Below are positions 57,666-64,000 of a DNA stretch of 64,000 nt, piece by piece (the stretch's first letter is position 1; the number at the start of each line of letters is the position of its first letter). The DNA lies in the NCBI GenBank assembly GCA_041394945.1, contig JAWKHH010000001.1:620001-684000 (forward strand), read 5' to 3'. Both the position numbers and the translations under genes were made by a program. The DNA is from Bryobacteraceae bacterium (GTDB lineage: Bacteria; Acidobacteriota; Terriglobia; Bryobacterales; Bryobacteraceae). The notes under the pieces are model-generated. The model searched no databases and was not told the origin of the DNA. It saw only the letters and a list, made by a program, of their open reading frames with translations.

Positions 57666-58786
57666 GCGAGCGCCCCTTCGAAAAACCTGACGCTACGGGC
57701 GGCGTTGTCCTGCCACTGGAACATGCGCCTGGCGTGTTCGGCGCCGGCGGCGGCGAGGCGCCCCCGTTCCGACGGGCTGGTGAGCAGACGAGCCAGCGCG
57801 GCTGCGATCTCCGAGACGCTACCCGGATCGACGACACAGCCGCCGGGACCGGCCACTTCCGGCAGCGAGGATACGTTCGCCGTGAGTACCGGAACGCCGC
57901 AGGCGAGAGCCTGGGCGACGGGAAATCCGAAGCCTTCGTAGAGCGAAGGGTAGGCGAGCAGCGAGGCCCCGGCAAACAGCGCGGGCATTTCCGCTTCGGG
58001 GACGTAGCCGAGATAGCGAACGCCCGGAGGCGGCGCGGACAACCGGTCCATCAGTTCCCGAGAACCCCATCCGGCGGGACCGGCGATTCGAAGCTCGTAT
58101 TCGTTTCGGATGGAAGCGGGCATCGTCAAATAGGCATCCAAGAGCCGCCCGAGGTTTTTCCGCGGCTCGATCGTTCCGGCAAACAGGACGTACGGCTTTT
58201 CGGTTCGGGAAGCGCCGGGTGTCTGGATGCCCTTGGCTTCCGGCGCGGCCGCCGCCCGGAAGTACGCTTCACTCACTCCAGGATAAATCACTTCCACCCG
58301 GCGCTCGTCGAGGCGGAGGAGGCGGACGACGTCGCGGCGAGTGTTTTCGGAAACGGCGATGAGGGCTCGGGCGCGCCGGAGCACGGCGTCGGCGAATTCG
58401 CGGTCGGCACGGACATTGGCGGCGGTGTGGACTTCCGGCATCAGCCAGCAAGTCATGTCGTGCACCGTCGCCGAGAGGGCGGCGTTCGCCGGCGGCCGGC
58501 GGACCTGATTGGTGACGTGGAAGAGCCGGCAGGGCGGAAGCAGAGTGCGCATCGCGCCGGGCACGCCGTTGTTGGCCGCAAGCAGCAGACCGAGGCGCCA
58601 AGCCGTGCCGATGCGGCTGAGCTGGCTCGCTTCATGATCGAGGCTCCCGGTGTCCGGCATCCGGGGAAAGACATCGAGATCGATGTCCGTCCGGACACGG
58701 GCGAGGTGCTTCAGCCAATGGTAAAAATAAGTCTTGACGCCCGCCGAGCGTAACAGCAGCGGCGTGGCATCGATCGAAACCCGCAT
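57662..58786 (-). CDS. GT4-family glycosyltransferase with altered EX7E motif
   Basis: A 374-residue glycosyltransferase: MRVSIDATPLLL start, central ALIAVSENTRRDVVRL and VLFAGTIEPRKNLGRLLDAY, and C-terminal LAYPSLYEGFGFPVAQALACGVPVL. The second Glu of the EX7E motif is Gln (EGFGFPVAQ), an uncommon change in this family. Start at 58786 rather than 58810; neither has a clear ribosome-binding site. It overlaps the TMTC-like gene by 4 bases (GTGA), so both may act on one glycan. Substrate unknown. Confidence 0.85.
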   Translation of the reverse strand: MRVSIDATPLLLRSAGVKTYFYHWLKHLARVRTDIDLDVFPRMPDTGSLDHEASQLSRIGTAWRLGLLLAANNGVPGAMRTLLPPCRLFHVTNQVRRPPANAALSATVHDMTCWLMPEVHTAANVRADREFADAVLRRARALIAVSENTRRDVVRLLRLDERRVEVIYPGVSEAYFRAAAAPEAKGIQTPGASRTEKPYVLFAGTIEPRKNLGRLLDAYLTMPASIRNEYELRIAGPAGWGSRELMDRLSAPPPGVRYLGYVPEAEMPALFAGASLLAYPSLYEGFGFPVAQALACGVPVLTANVSSLPEVAGPGGCVVDPGSVSEIAAALARLLTSPSERGRLAAAGAEHARRMFQWQDNAARSVRFFEGALA

Positions 58787-58849
58787 GGATGTCCGAATCG
58801 CACCCGTCATGATAGAACAAAATCGGCAAGAAATGTTTTGGGGTCGGGC

Positions 58850-59602
58850 ATGAGCGCTGACCCGGGAGCGGTTGGGCGGTTGTTCGCCGGAACGTCTGGT
58901 TTTGCTTACGCGGCGTGGAAACCGGCGTTCTACCCGGACAAACTGGCCGCCGCGAAGTTCCTTTCCTATTACGCCACGAGGCTGAACGCGGTGGAGATCA
59001 ACTACACGTTCCGGCGGCTGGCGGCGGCGTCGACATTCGAAGGGTGGATCGCGCAGACGCCGGCGGATTTCGTTTTCGCGTGCAAGGCGCATCAGAAGAT
59101 CACGCATTTCCAGAGACTGGGCGAATCCGAGTTCAACGAAGTGTTCTTTCGGTCGCTCGAGCCTCTGCGGCTGCAGCGCCGGTTGGGTCCGGTGCTCTTC
59201 CAGTTGCCTCCGCAGTTCCTGCTGGACCTCGGGCGGCTGGAAGCGTTCCTCAAGCAGACGCCGGAGGACGTGCGGTGCGCGTTCGAGTTTCGCAACAAGA
59301 GTTGGCTGAACGAGGATGTCTACGCGGCGCTGGAGGCGCATGGGGCGGCGCTGTGCCTGGCGGAGTCCGACAACCTGGCGATCCCGGAGCGGCTGACGGC
59401 GGGATTCGTGTATTTTCGGCTCCGGAAGTCGGTGTATGAACCGGAGGATCGGAGGGAGATCGCCGAGCGGGTGGCCGGGATCACGGCAGGCGGGCGGGAC
59501 GCGTACGTTTTCTTCAAGCACGAAGAGACGCCGGACGGCGCGTTATACGCGGAGGAGTTGCTGGGATCTCAGGGCCGCTCCGAGCCGGACCAGCGGAAAT
59601 AA
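58850..59602 (+). CDS. DUF72 family protein
   Basis: A 250-residue TIM-barrel protein of the DUF72 family: LFAGTSGFAYAAWKPAFYPDKL at the start, FRRLAAASTFEGWIAQTPADFVFACKAHQKITH, LGPVLFQLPPQF, and CAFEFRNKSW are the conserved blocks. The family is widespread, of unknown function. ATG 58850 is preferred to a TTG 12 bases upstream. Divergent from the GT4 gene; its 3' end overlaps the convergent pentapeptide gene by 34 bases. Confidence 0.9.
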   Translation: MSADPGAVGRLFAGTSGFAYAAWKPAFYPDKLAAAKFLSYYATRLNAVEINYTFRRLAAASTFEGWIAQTPADFVFACKAHQKITHFQRLGESEFNEVFFRSLEPLRLQRRLGPVLFQLPPQFLLDLGRLEAFLKQTPEDVRCAFEFRNKSWLNEDVYAALEAHGAALCLAESDNLAIPERLTAGFVYFRLRKSVYEPEDRREIAERVAGITAGGRDAYVFFKHEETPDGALYAEELLGSQGRSEPDQRK

Positions 59603-60489
59603 GGGCCGGGAGCGCCGTTGGGGAGGATGGTGGCGGCGTCGGTTTTGGCGGCGGAGAGTTGATCGGGGGTGAGGTCGCGGGCGCCGGACAGATCCGCGCC
59701 GCGCAGATCGGCCGCGTAGAGTTGGGTCATCCGCATGCGCGCGCCGGTGAGCCGCGCGCCGCTGAGATCGGCCGCGTTGAGGCGGGCTTCGCGGAGGTCG
59801 CTGTTGGCGAGGCTGGCGCGGTCGAAGTTGCAACGGCTGAAGTTGGCGCGGACGAGCGAGGCGCCGTCGAGAACTGATTGGGCGAGATTGCAGTCGGTAA
59901 AGGAACCGTCGTTGCACCGGGCGCCTTCGAGGCAGGCGCGTACAAACTTCGACAACGAGAAGCGGGCGTGGGCGAGGTTTGCGCCGCGCAGGTCGCAGCC
60001 GGAGAAGTCGGCCTGGGTGACGCGGGCCTGGCTGAAGGCCGCGCGGGCGAGTTTGGCGCCGGCGAGGACGGTGCGTTCGACGATAGCGTCGAACCAGCGG
60101 GATTCCTCCAGGTCCGCGCCGGCGAGGACTGCTTCTCCGAGGTTGGCTTCGCTGAGAGTGAGCTGAGCGCCGGAGGCCCCGTCGAAACGGGTCCAGCGGA
60201 GGTCGGCTCCGGTGAAGTCGGTGCGCTCGAGGCGCGCGCCGCGGAGGTCGCCCTCCACAAGAATGGCGCCGTCGAGCCGGGTGCGGTCGAGTACGCTGGC
60301 CGAGAGGTCGGTGGCGCGCAGCATGGCGCTCGTGAGGACGGCGTCGCGCATATCGATGCCCGCCATGCGGCGGCGAGTCCAGTCGACGCGGGCGCCGCCG
60401 ATCCGGCCGAGCCAAAGCCGGTGCGCCGCCAATTCCTCGCCGATTCCCTCCACGAAAGCTGGCGGAATCGACACTTCCATTGGGCCCAT
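59569..60489 (-). CDS. Pentapeptide-repeat protein
   Basis: A 306-residue protein in which residues about 45-290 are near-continuous A(D/N/V)Lxx-type pentapeptide repeats (e.g. ATDLSASVLDRTRLDGAILVEGDLRGARLERTDFTGADLRW region). The fold is a right-handed quadrilateral beta-helix. Known members mimic DNA (topoisomerase protection) or have unknown roles; no Qnr-type loops are evident, so no function is claimed. A hydrophilic N-terminal 40-residue part, no signal. The start codon precedes the ArsR operator region by 85 bases. Confidence 0.88.
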   Translation of the reverse strand: MGPMEVSIPPAFVEGIGEELAAHRLWLGRIGGARVDWTRRRMAGIDMRDAVLTSAMLRATDLSASVLDRTRLDGAILVEGDLRGARLERTDFTGADLRWTRFDGASGAQLTLSEANLGEAVLAGADLEESRWFDAIVERTVLAGAKLARAAFSQARVTQADFSGCDLRGANLAHARFSLSKFVRACLEGARCNDGSFTDCNLAQSVLDGASLVRANFSRCNFDRASLANSDLREARLNAADLSGARLTGARMRMTQLYAADLRGADLSGARDLTPDQLSAAKTDAATILPNGAPGPYFRWSGSERP

Positions 60490-60517
60490 CTCGATGATCT
60501 TATCGGCCGATCGCGGA

Positions 60518-60544
60518 TTGACAGGAACACGAAATTCATATAAT
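60518..60544 (+). promoter_or_regulatory. Possible promoter of the ArsR/AHSA1 pair
   Basis: TTGACA (60518-60523) and TATAAT (60539-60544) are both perfect hexamers, but the spacing is 15 bases, shorter than ideal. A second TATAAT at 60555-60560 lies inside the dyad. Either could be used; both lie just upstream of the ATG at 60574. Confidence 0.45.
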
Positions 60545-60552
60545 CTGTTATT

Positions 60553-60574
60553 TATATAATCAGTAAATTATATA
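60553..60574. promoter_or_regulatory. AT-rich inverted-repeat operator abutting the ArsR start codon
   Basis: TATATAAT (60553-60560) and ATTATATA (60567-60574) form a perfect 8-bp inverted repeat with a 6-base spacer CAGTAA. A third related half-site, CATATAATCTG, is at 60538-60548. ArsR-family repressors bind AT-rich dyads of this kind near their own promoter, so this is the likely autoregulatory site. The surrounding DNA is GC-rich, so the AT-rich block stands out. Confidence 0.65.
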
Positions 60575-60912
60575 TGATCGCACTGGACACCGCCTTCGCC
60601 GCACTGGCAGACCCGACTAGGCGAGCCATCCTCGCTCGCCTGGCGTCCGGGGAGGCCGGCGTGCTGGAACTGGCCGAGCCCTTCGCGATTTCGCAGCCGG
60701 CCGTCTCGCACCACCTGAAAGTGCTCGAGCGGGCGGGGCTGATTACGCGACGGGCTGAGGGAACGAAGCGTCCGTGCCGGCTGGCGCCGGAGGGCCTCGC
60801 GGCGATTGACGCGTGGCTGGCAATGATGCGCGCGGCCTTCGAAGCCAACTACGACCGGCTGGACAAACTGCTCGCAAAGACAAGCAAGGTGGATGGAGAC
60901 ACGAATGAGTAA
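60574..60912 (+). CDS. ArsR-family winged-helix repressor
   Basis: A 112-residue regulator: FAALADPTRRAILARLASGEAGVLELAEPF, then the recognition helix SQPAVSHHLKVLERAGLITRRAEGTKRPCRL. No ArsR-type Cys metal site is present, which fits the subgroup paired with an AHSA1/SRPBCC gene downstream (8-base overlap). No Shine-Dalgarno precedes the ATG. It probably represses the pair through the operator at 60553-60574; the inducer is unknown. Confidence 0.93.
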   Translation: MIALDTAFAALADPTRRAILARLASGEAGVLELAEPFAISQPAVSHHLKVLERAGLITRRAEGTKRPCRLAPEGLAAIDAWLAMMRAAFEANYDRLDKLLAKTSKVDGDTNE

Positions 60913-61369
60913 ACTGACGCTCGAGACGGAAGGCGACCGCCACGTGGTGGTCCGGAGGAGACTCAATGCGCCGCCGGAGGCGGTTTACCGGGCGCACATG
61001 GAGCCGGAACTGATCCGGCAGTGGATGTTGGGGCCGCCGGGGTGGTCCATGCCGGTTTGCATCAACGAAGCCCGGCCCGGGGGCAAGATCCGCTACGAGT
61101 GGAGCGATGGAGCGGGCGGCGGGTTCTCCCTGACAGGGGAGTTCCTGATCCTGGAGCCGCCCCGGCGGATCGTGCACGTGGAACGGATGCACCTGCCGGA
61201 ACCGACCCCGGACAACCACGTGGAAACGACGTTCGAGCAGGACGGAAACGGAACGCTGATCACGATGCGGATGACGCTACCGGACGAAGCGACGCGGGCG
61301 GCGATGCTGGCAACGGGGATGGAGCACGGAATGGAGGCGAGCTACGCGCGTCTGGATGCGATGGGATAA
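60905..61369 (+). CDS. AHSA1/SRPBCC-domain protein
   Basis: A 154-residue helix-grip protein of the activator-of-Hsp90-ATPase-like family: VVVRRRLNAPPEAVYRAHMEPELIRQWMLGPPGWSMP at the start, the EYEWS-like RYEWSDG strand and the C-terminal helix EEMGASYARL-like MEHGMEASYARLDAMG are characteristic. Such proteins bind small hydrophobic ligands and often pair with ArsR regulators as here. ATG 60905 follows GGAG with 6-base spacing, overlapping the ArsR stop by 8 bases; an ATG at 60893 is the alternative. Confidence 0.9.
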   Translation: MSKLTLETEGDRHVVVRRRLNAPPEAVYRAHMEPELIRQWMLGPPGWSMPVCINEARPGGKIRYEWSDGAGGGFSLTGEFLILEPPRRIVHVERMHLPEPTPDNHVETTFEQDGNGTLITMRMTLPDEATRAAMLATGMEHGMEASYARLDAMG

Positions 61370-61576
61370 AGGGCGCCGGGGGAGCCAATTCGGGCGGAGT
61401 CGCTCCTGATGGTTTGAGCGGGTGGGGCGTAAGGAGGGCTTCAGGCGGGCCGTATGAGGAGCAGAAGAGGGCGGGAGCTTTCCCGGCGCAATCCGACGAT
61501 AGCAGCCCGTTGGCGGGCGGCGGGACGCGATGGCGGCCATGTCGTTGAAAGTCCAACCGATATATTTTGAGTTCGG

Positions 61577-61605
61577 TTGTGACTGCCTGCGATTCCGGCT
61601 ATCAT
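61577..61605 (+). promoter_or_regulatory. Promoter for a leaderless transcript of the kinase-like/nuclease-like gene
   Basis: TTGTGA (61577-61582) and TATCAT (61600-61605) are spaced by exactly 17 bases. The -10 ends 8 bases before the ATG at 61614, so transcription would begin at or next to the start codon. No ribosome-binding site precedes the ATG. Confidence 0.5.
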
Positions 61606-61613
61606 GGGCGCCA

Positions 61614-62579
61614 ATGGCGGTTGTCACGTTTTCCGGAGAACCGGGCTGCCGCGCCGCGGATGCGGCCCGATTCCTGGCGTCCCGCCGCGGGTTCGATTAT
61701 CTCTCCGAGTCCGGCCTGCGGCAGGCGCTGGCGGCCGAATACTCGGCGGAAACGGCGATCCCGGACCGCTTGTTCCGCGAGGCCGTTTCGCCGATTCTGG
61801 CGCGCCGGGCCGCGAAATCGCACGTCGTGCTGGAGTGCGCGGCGGCGGAATCGATCGCGGAGGGATTTCCGGCGCTTTTCCGGATTCATCTCGGCGGGCC
61901 GGTGCGATTCCGGACGGGGGCGTTCATGGTGGATCACGGGCTGGCGCGGACGCAGGCGGCCACGCTGCTGGCGCAGCTCGAACGAGAGGAAGGCGCGCTG
62001 CGGAAGCGGCGGTTCGGGCGGACGCGACCGGCGCCGGGAGAGGTGGACATGGTGCTGAACGCCGCGGCGGTCGAGCCCGAACAGATCGCGGCGATCGCGA
62101 GCGACGCCATCGACCGGATGGGGCTGCTCGATTTCGGACTGCTGCCGGCGGTGAGGGAAGCGGAGATCGAGTTTCAGGCGCGGATGGCGCTGGCGCGGCG
62201 GGGCATCGCGCCAGCGGGGATTCCGGCCGCCGAACGAAAGCCGTTCGCAAACGAGAGCGAGCAGATGTTCGCGAGCCTGCTCGATTTCTACCGGATCGCA
62301 TGGGAGTACGAGCCGCGGAGTTTCCCGATCCGGTGGGAGAGCAACGGCAAGGTGGCGGAATCCTTCACGCCGGATTTCTTCCTGCCGGAGTTCAATCTGT
62401 ACGTGGAACTCACGACCATGAAACAGGCTCATGTGACGAAGAAGAACCGCAAGGTCAAGCTGCTTCGATCGCTGCATCCGCACATCCACATCCAGGTGTT
62501 CTACCAGAAGGACTTCCACAACCTGATATTCAAATACGGCCTTCCGGCGAGCGCGGCGGGAACGGCCCTGGCGACGTGA
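61614..62579 (+). CDS. Cytidylate-kinase-like domain fused to a PD-(D/E)XK nuclease-like domain
   Basis: A 321-residue protein of two parts. Residues 1-180 resemble cytidylate-kinase-like proteins (VVTFSGEPGCRAADAARFLA, RLFREAVSPILARRAAKSHVVLE, GRTRPAPGEVDMVLNAA), but the phosphate loop is degenerate: GEPGCRA instead of a GxxGxGK/GSGG pattern. Residues 210-310 look like a PD-(D/E)XK nuclease: SEQMFASLLDF (E216), TPDFFLPEF (D254), YVELTTMK (E265, K270). The start at 61614 is chosen by the -10-to-ATG spacing. It lies 7 bases before hpt. Function is unknown; both activities need testing. Confidence 0.75.
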   Translation: MAVVTFSGEPGCRAADAARFLASRRGFDYLSESGLRQALAAEYSAETAIPDRLFREAVSPILARRAAKSHVVLECAAAESIAEGFPALFRIHLGGPVRFRTGAFMVDHGLARTQAATLLAQLEREEGALRKRRFGRTRPAPGEVDMVLNAAAVEPEQIAAIASDAIDRMGLLDFGLLPAVREAEIEFQARMALARRGIAPAGIPAAERKPFANESEQMFASLLDFYRIAWEYEPRSFPIRWESNGKVAESFTPDFFLPEFNLYVELTTMKQAHVTKKNRKVKLLRSLHPHIHIQVFYQKDFHNLIFKYGLPASAAGTALAT

Positions 62580-62586
62580 AAAAATA

Positions 62587-63132
62587 ATGGAGCCGATGAC
62601 GCCACCGATCGAACGCGTGCTCTACACAGCCGACGACGTCGACGCCCGGATCGCAGCAGTGGCGGCGGAGATCGACGAGCACTACCGGGGACGCGAAGTA
62701 AAACTGATCGGAGTGCTGAAGGGCTCTGTGTTTTTTCTCACGGCGCTGGCGCGGCGCCTGACGATCCCGGTTCGGATCGATTTTCTGGCGATCTCCTCGT
62801 TTGCGCCGCAGCGGGCGACGGCCCCGGGGATCGTGCGGATTGCGAAGGATCTCGACGAGCCGATCGAAGGCGAGGATGTGCTGGTGGTGGAGGATATCGT
62901 CGACACCGGTTTGACGCTGCGGTACCTGCTGCAGACGCTTGCGGGGCGGGGTCCGGAATCGCTGTCCATCTGCACGCTGCTCGACCGTACGTCGCGACGG
63001 CTAGTGCAGTTGCCGGTATCGTTCCGGTGCTTCGAGATCGGGGATCATTTCGTGGTGGGCTGCGGACTGGACCACCGCCAGCTCTACCGGAACCTGCCGT
63101 ATCTGGCGGTCTTGAAGCAGGACCGCCGGTAG
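62587..63132 (+). CDS. hpt: Hypoxanthine phosphoribosyltransferase
   Basis: A 181-residue purine salvage enzyme converting hypoxanthine or guanine with PRPP to IMP or GMP. The PRPP loop VLVVEDIVDTGLTLRYLL, the KGSVFFLTALAR segment and FVVGCGLDHRQLYRNLPYLAVL are diagnostic. An ATG at 62596 is an alternative start. It follows the kinase-like/nuclease-like fusion by 7 bases, likely as one transcript. Confidence 0.95.
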   Translation: MEPMTPPIERVLYTADDVDARIAAVAAEIDEHYRGREVKLIGVLKGSVFFLTALARRLTIPVRIDFLAISSFAPQRATAPGIVRIAKDLDEPIEGEDVLVVEDIVDTGLTLRYLLQTLAGRGPESLSICTLLDRTSRRLVQLPVSFRCFEIGDHFVVGCGLDHRQLYRNLPYLAVLKQDRR

Positions 63133-63221
63133 CCCGCAAACGAACTACACTGACAAAAGGACCCTCGTCTTCCGATCCGGGCGGCCGCCGAACGCCGCTC
63201 GGGCAGTCTCCGGCAGTCCAA

Positions 63222-64000
63222 ATGGCCAGCACGATGCCACACTCTCCGGCACGTCCCGCGTCCGATTCCGCGGCCGCCGAGGGCGTGGTCCGTTCCGCGG
63301 GGCTGGTATCGGCGGCGACGATGCTGAGTCGGGTGACGGGGCTGGTCCGCGAGTCTGTCATCGCAGGGCTGTTCGGCGCGCGGATGGAAGCCGACGCCTA
63401 CCGCCTGGCGTTCCTGCTGCCGAACCTGACTCGGGATTTGTTCGCCGAGGGGGCGCTTTCCTCGGCGTTCGTACCGACGTTCACACAGGAGCTGACGACG
63501 AAGGGGCGGGAAGAGGCGGCGCGGCTGGCGAACCTGGTGGCGACGGCGGTGATCCTGGTGGTCGGCACGATTTGCATTCTCGGCGTGCTGGCCGCGCCGG
63601 TGCTGGTGGATCTGTTCGCGCCCGGATTCCGGGCCACTCCGGGAAAGACCGAACTGGCGGTGCGGCTTACGAGGACGATGTTTCCGTTTCTGCTGCTGGT
63701 GGCGCTGGCGGCGCAGGCGATGGGCGTTCTCAACGCGTGCAACCAGTTTGGCGTGCCGTCGCTCGCACCGACGCTTTTCAACATTTTTTCGATCAGTTCC
63801 GGGCTGGTGATCGGATTCCACTACGGCCCGTCGCTTGGGATCAGTCCGATTCAGGGGATGGCCTGGGGCGTTTTGATCGGCGGCGTTTGTCAGTTGATGG
63901 GGCAGGCGCCGAGCCTGTACCGGCAGGGCTTCCGGTTCCGGCCGGGATTCGACTGGTCGCACCCTGGACTGCGGCATATCGTGAAGCTGATGGGTCCCGC
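63222..64000 (+). CDS. murJ: MurJ lipid II flippase (N-terminal part, cut by window edge)
   Basis: About 259 residues are visible before the window ends. The sequence SAATMLSRVTGLVRESVIAGLFGARMEADAYRLAFLLPNLTRDLFAEGALSSAFVPTF is the MurJ/MviN signature with its charged cavity residues. Several membrane helices follow, with PLFNIFSI-like helix and GMAWGVLIGGVCQL. It translocates lipid-linked peptidoglycan precursors. ATG 63222 or 63234. Incomplete only because of the window boundary. Confidence 0.93.
   Translation, partial: MASTMPHSPARPASDSAAAEGVVRSAGLVSAATMLSRVTGLVRESVIAGLFGARMEADAYRLAFLLPNLTRDLFAEGALSSAFVPTFTQELTTKGREEAARLANLVATAVILVVGTICILGVLAAPVLVDLFAPGFRATPGKTELAVRLTRTMFPFLLLVALAAQAMGVLNACNQFGVPSLAPTLFNIFSISSGLVIGFHYGPSLGISPIQGMAWGVLIGGVCQLMGQAPSLYRQGFRFRPGFDWSHPGLRHIVKLMGP

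Overview
The window is high-GC bacterial chromosome and looks like an acidobacterium of the Bryobacterales / Candidatus Solibacter group. Three things point there: a secreted protein with the Solibacter-type C-terminal domain (TIGR03437-like, 30708-32486), a DUF1501 plus DUF1549/DUF1553 (PSD1-type) gene pair, and an alternative complex III respiratory locus fused to an A2-type cytochrome oxidase. This assignment is inferred from gene families, not from a marker-gene alignment. No rRNA, tRNA, CRISPR array, prophage or insertion sequence was recognised.

Region 1 (1-11733, minus strand) is a pel exopolysaccharide operon, read from right to left: a PelA-type glycoside hydrolase, a separate PelA-type deacetylase, PelB (TPR plus beta-barrel), PelD (c-di-GMP receptor), PelE, PelF (glycosyltransferase) and the start of PelG (transporter, cut by the window edge). 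Most junctions are 4-base overlaps of stop and start. No pelC lies between pelB and pelD. A STAS-domain gene is transcribed divergently, and the gap between them holds a long imperfect hairpin.

Region 2 (12307-15311) carries a copper-type P1B ATPase and a VapBC-like toxin-antitoxin pair with a clear promoter and operator.

Region 3 (15374-27841, minus strand) encodes an electron-transfer supercomplex: actA-B-C-D-E-F, a one-helix protein of unknown function, a Sco/SenC copper chaperone, then oxidase subunits II, I, III and IV. ACIII would oxidise quinol and pass electrons through its cytochrome c subunits to the oxidase.

Region 4 (27842-36805) has a non-coding stretch with a promoter, a terminator-like hairpin and a 21-base tandem repeat, then an ankyrin protein, cysE, the TIGR03437-type protein, an alanyl-tRNA editing protein, and a pgk / rhamnonate-dehydratase-like / RraA-like operon.

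Region 5 (36935-50309) is rich in secreted proteins: a seven-bladed FG-GAP propeller protein, a PhoD-like metallophosphatase, two tandem VWA/PEP-CTERM paralogues, a GAF protein coupled to the DUF1501/PSD1 pair, and a Gfo/Idh/MocA oxidoreductase.

Region 6 (50321-64000) holds a decayed hicA with an intact hicB, carB and carA, a VPEP-CTERM-like protein, a TPR membrane glycosyltransferase with a GT4 partner, a DUF72 protein, a pentapeptide-repeat protein, an ArsR/AHSA1 pair with an AT-rich operator, an unusual kinase-like/nuclease-like fusion next to hpt, and the start of murJ. Several genes lack a Shine-Dalgarno sequence and have a -10-like hexamer 6-8 bases before the start codon, so leaderless transcription may be common here.
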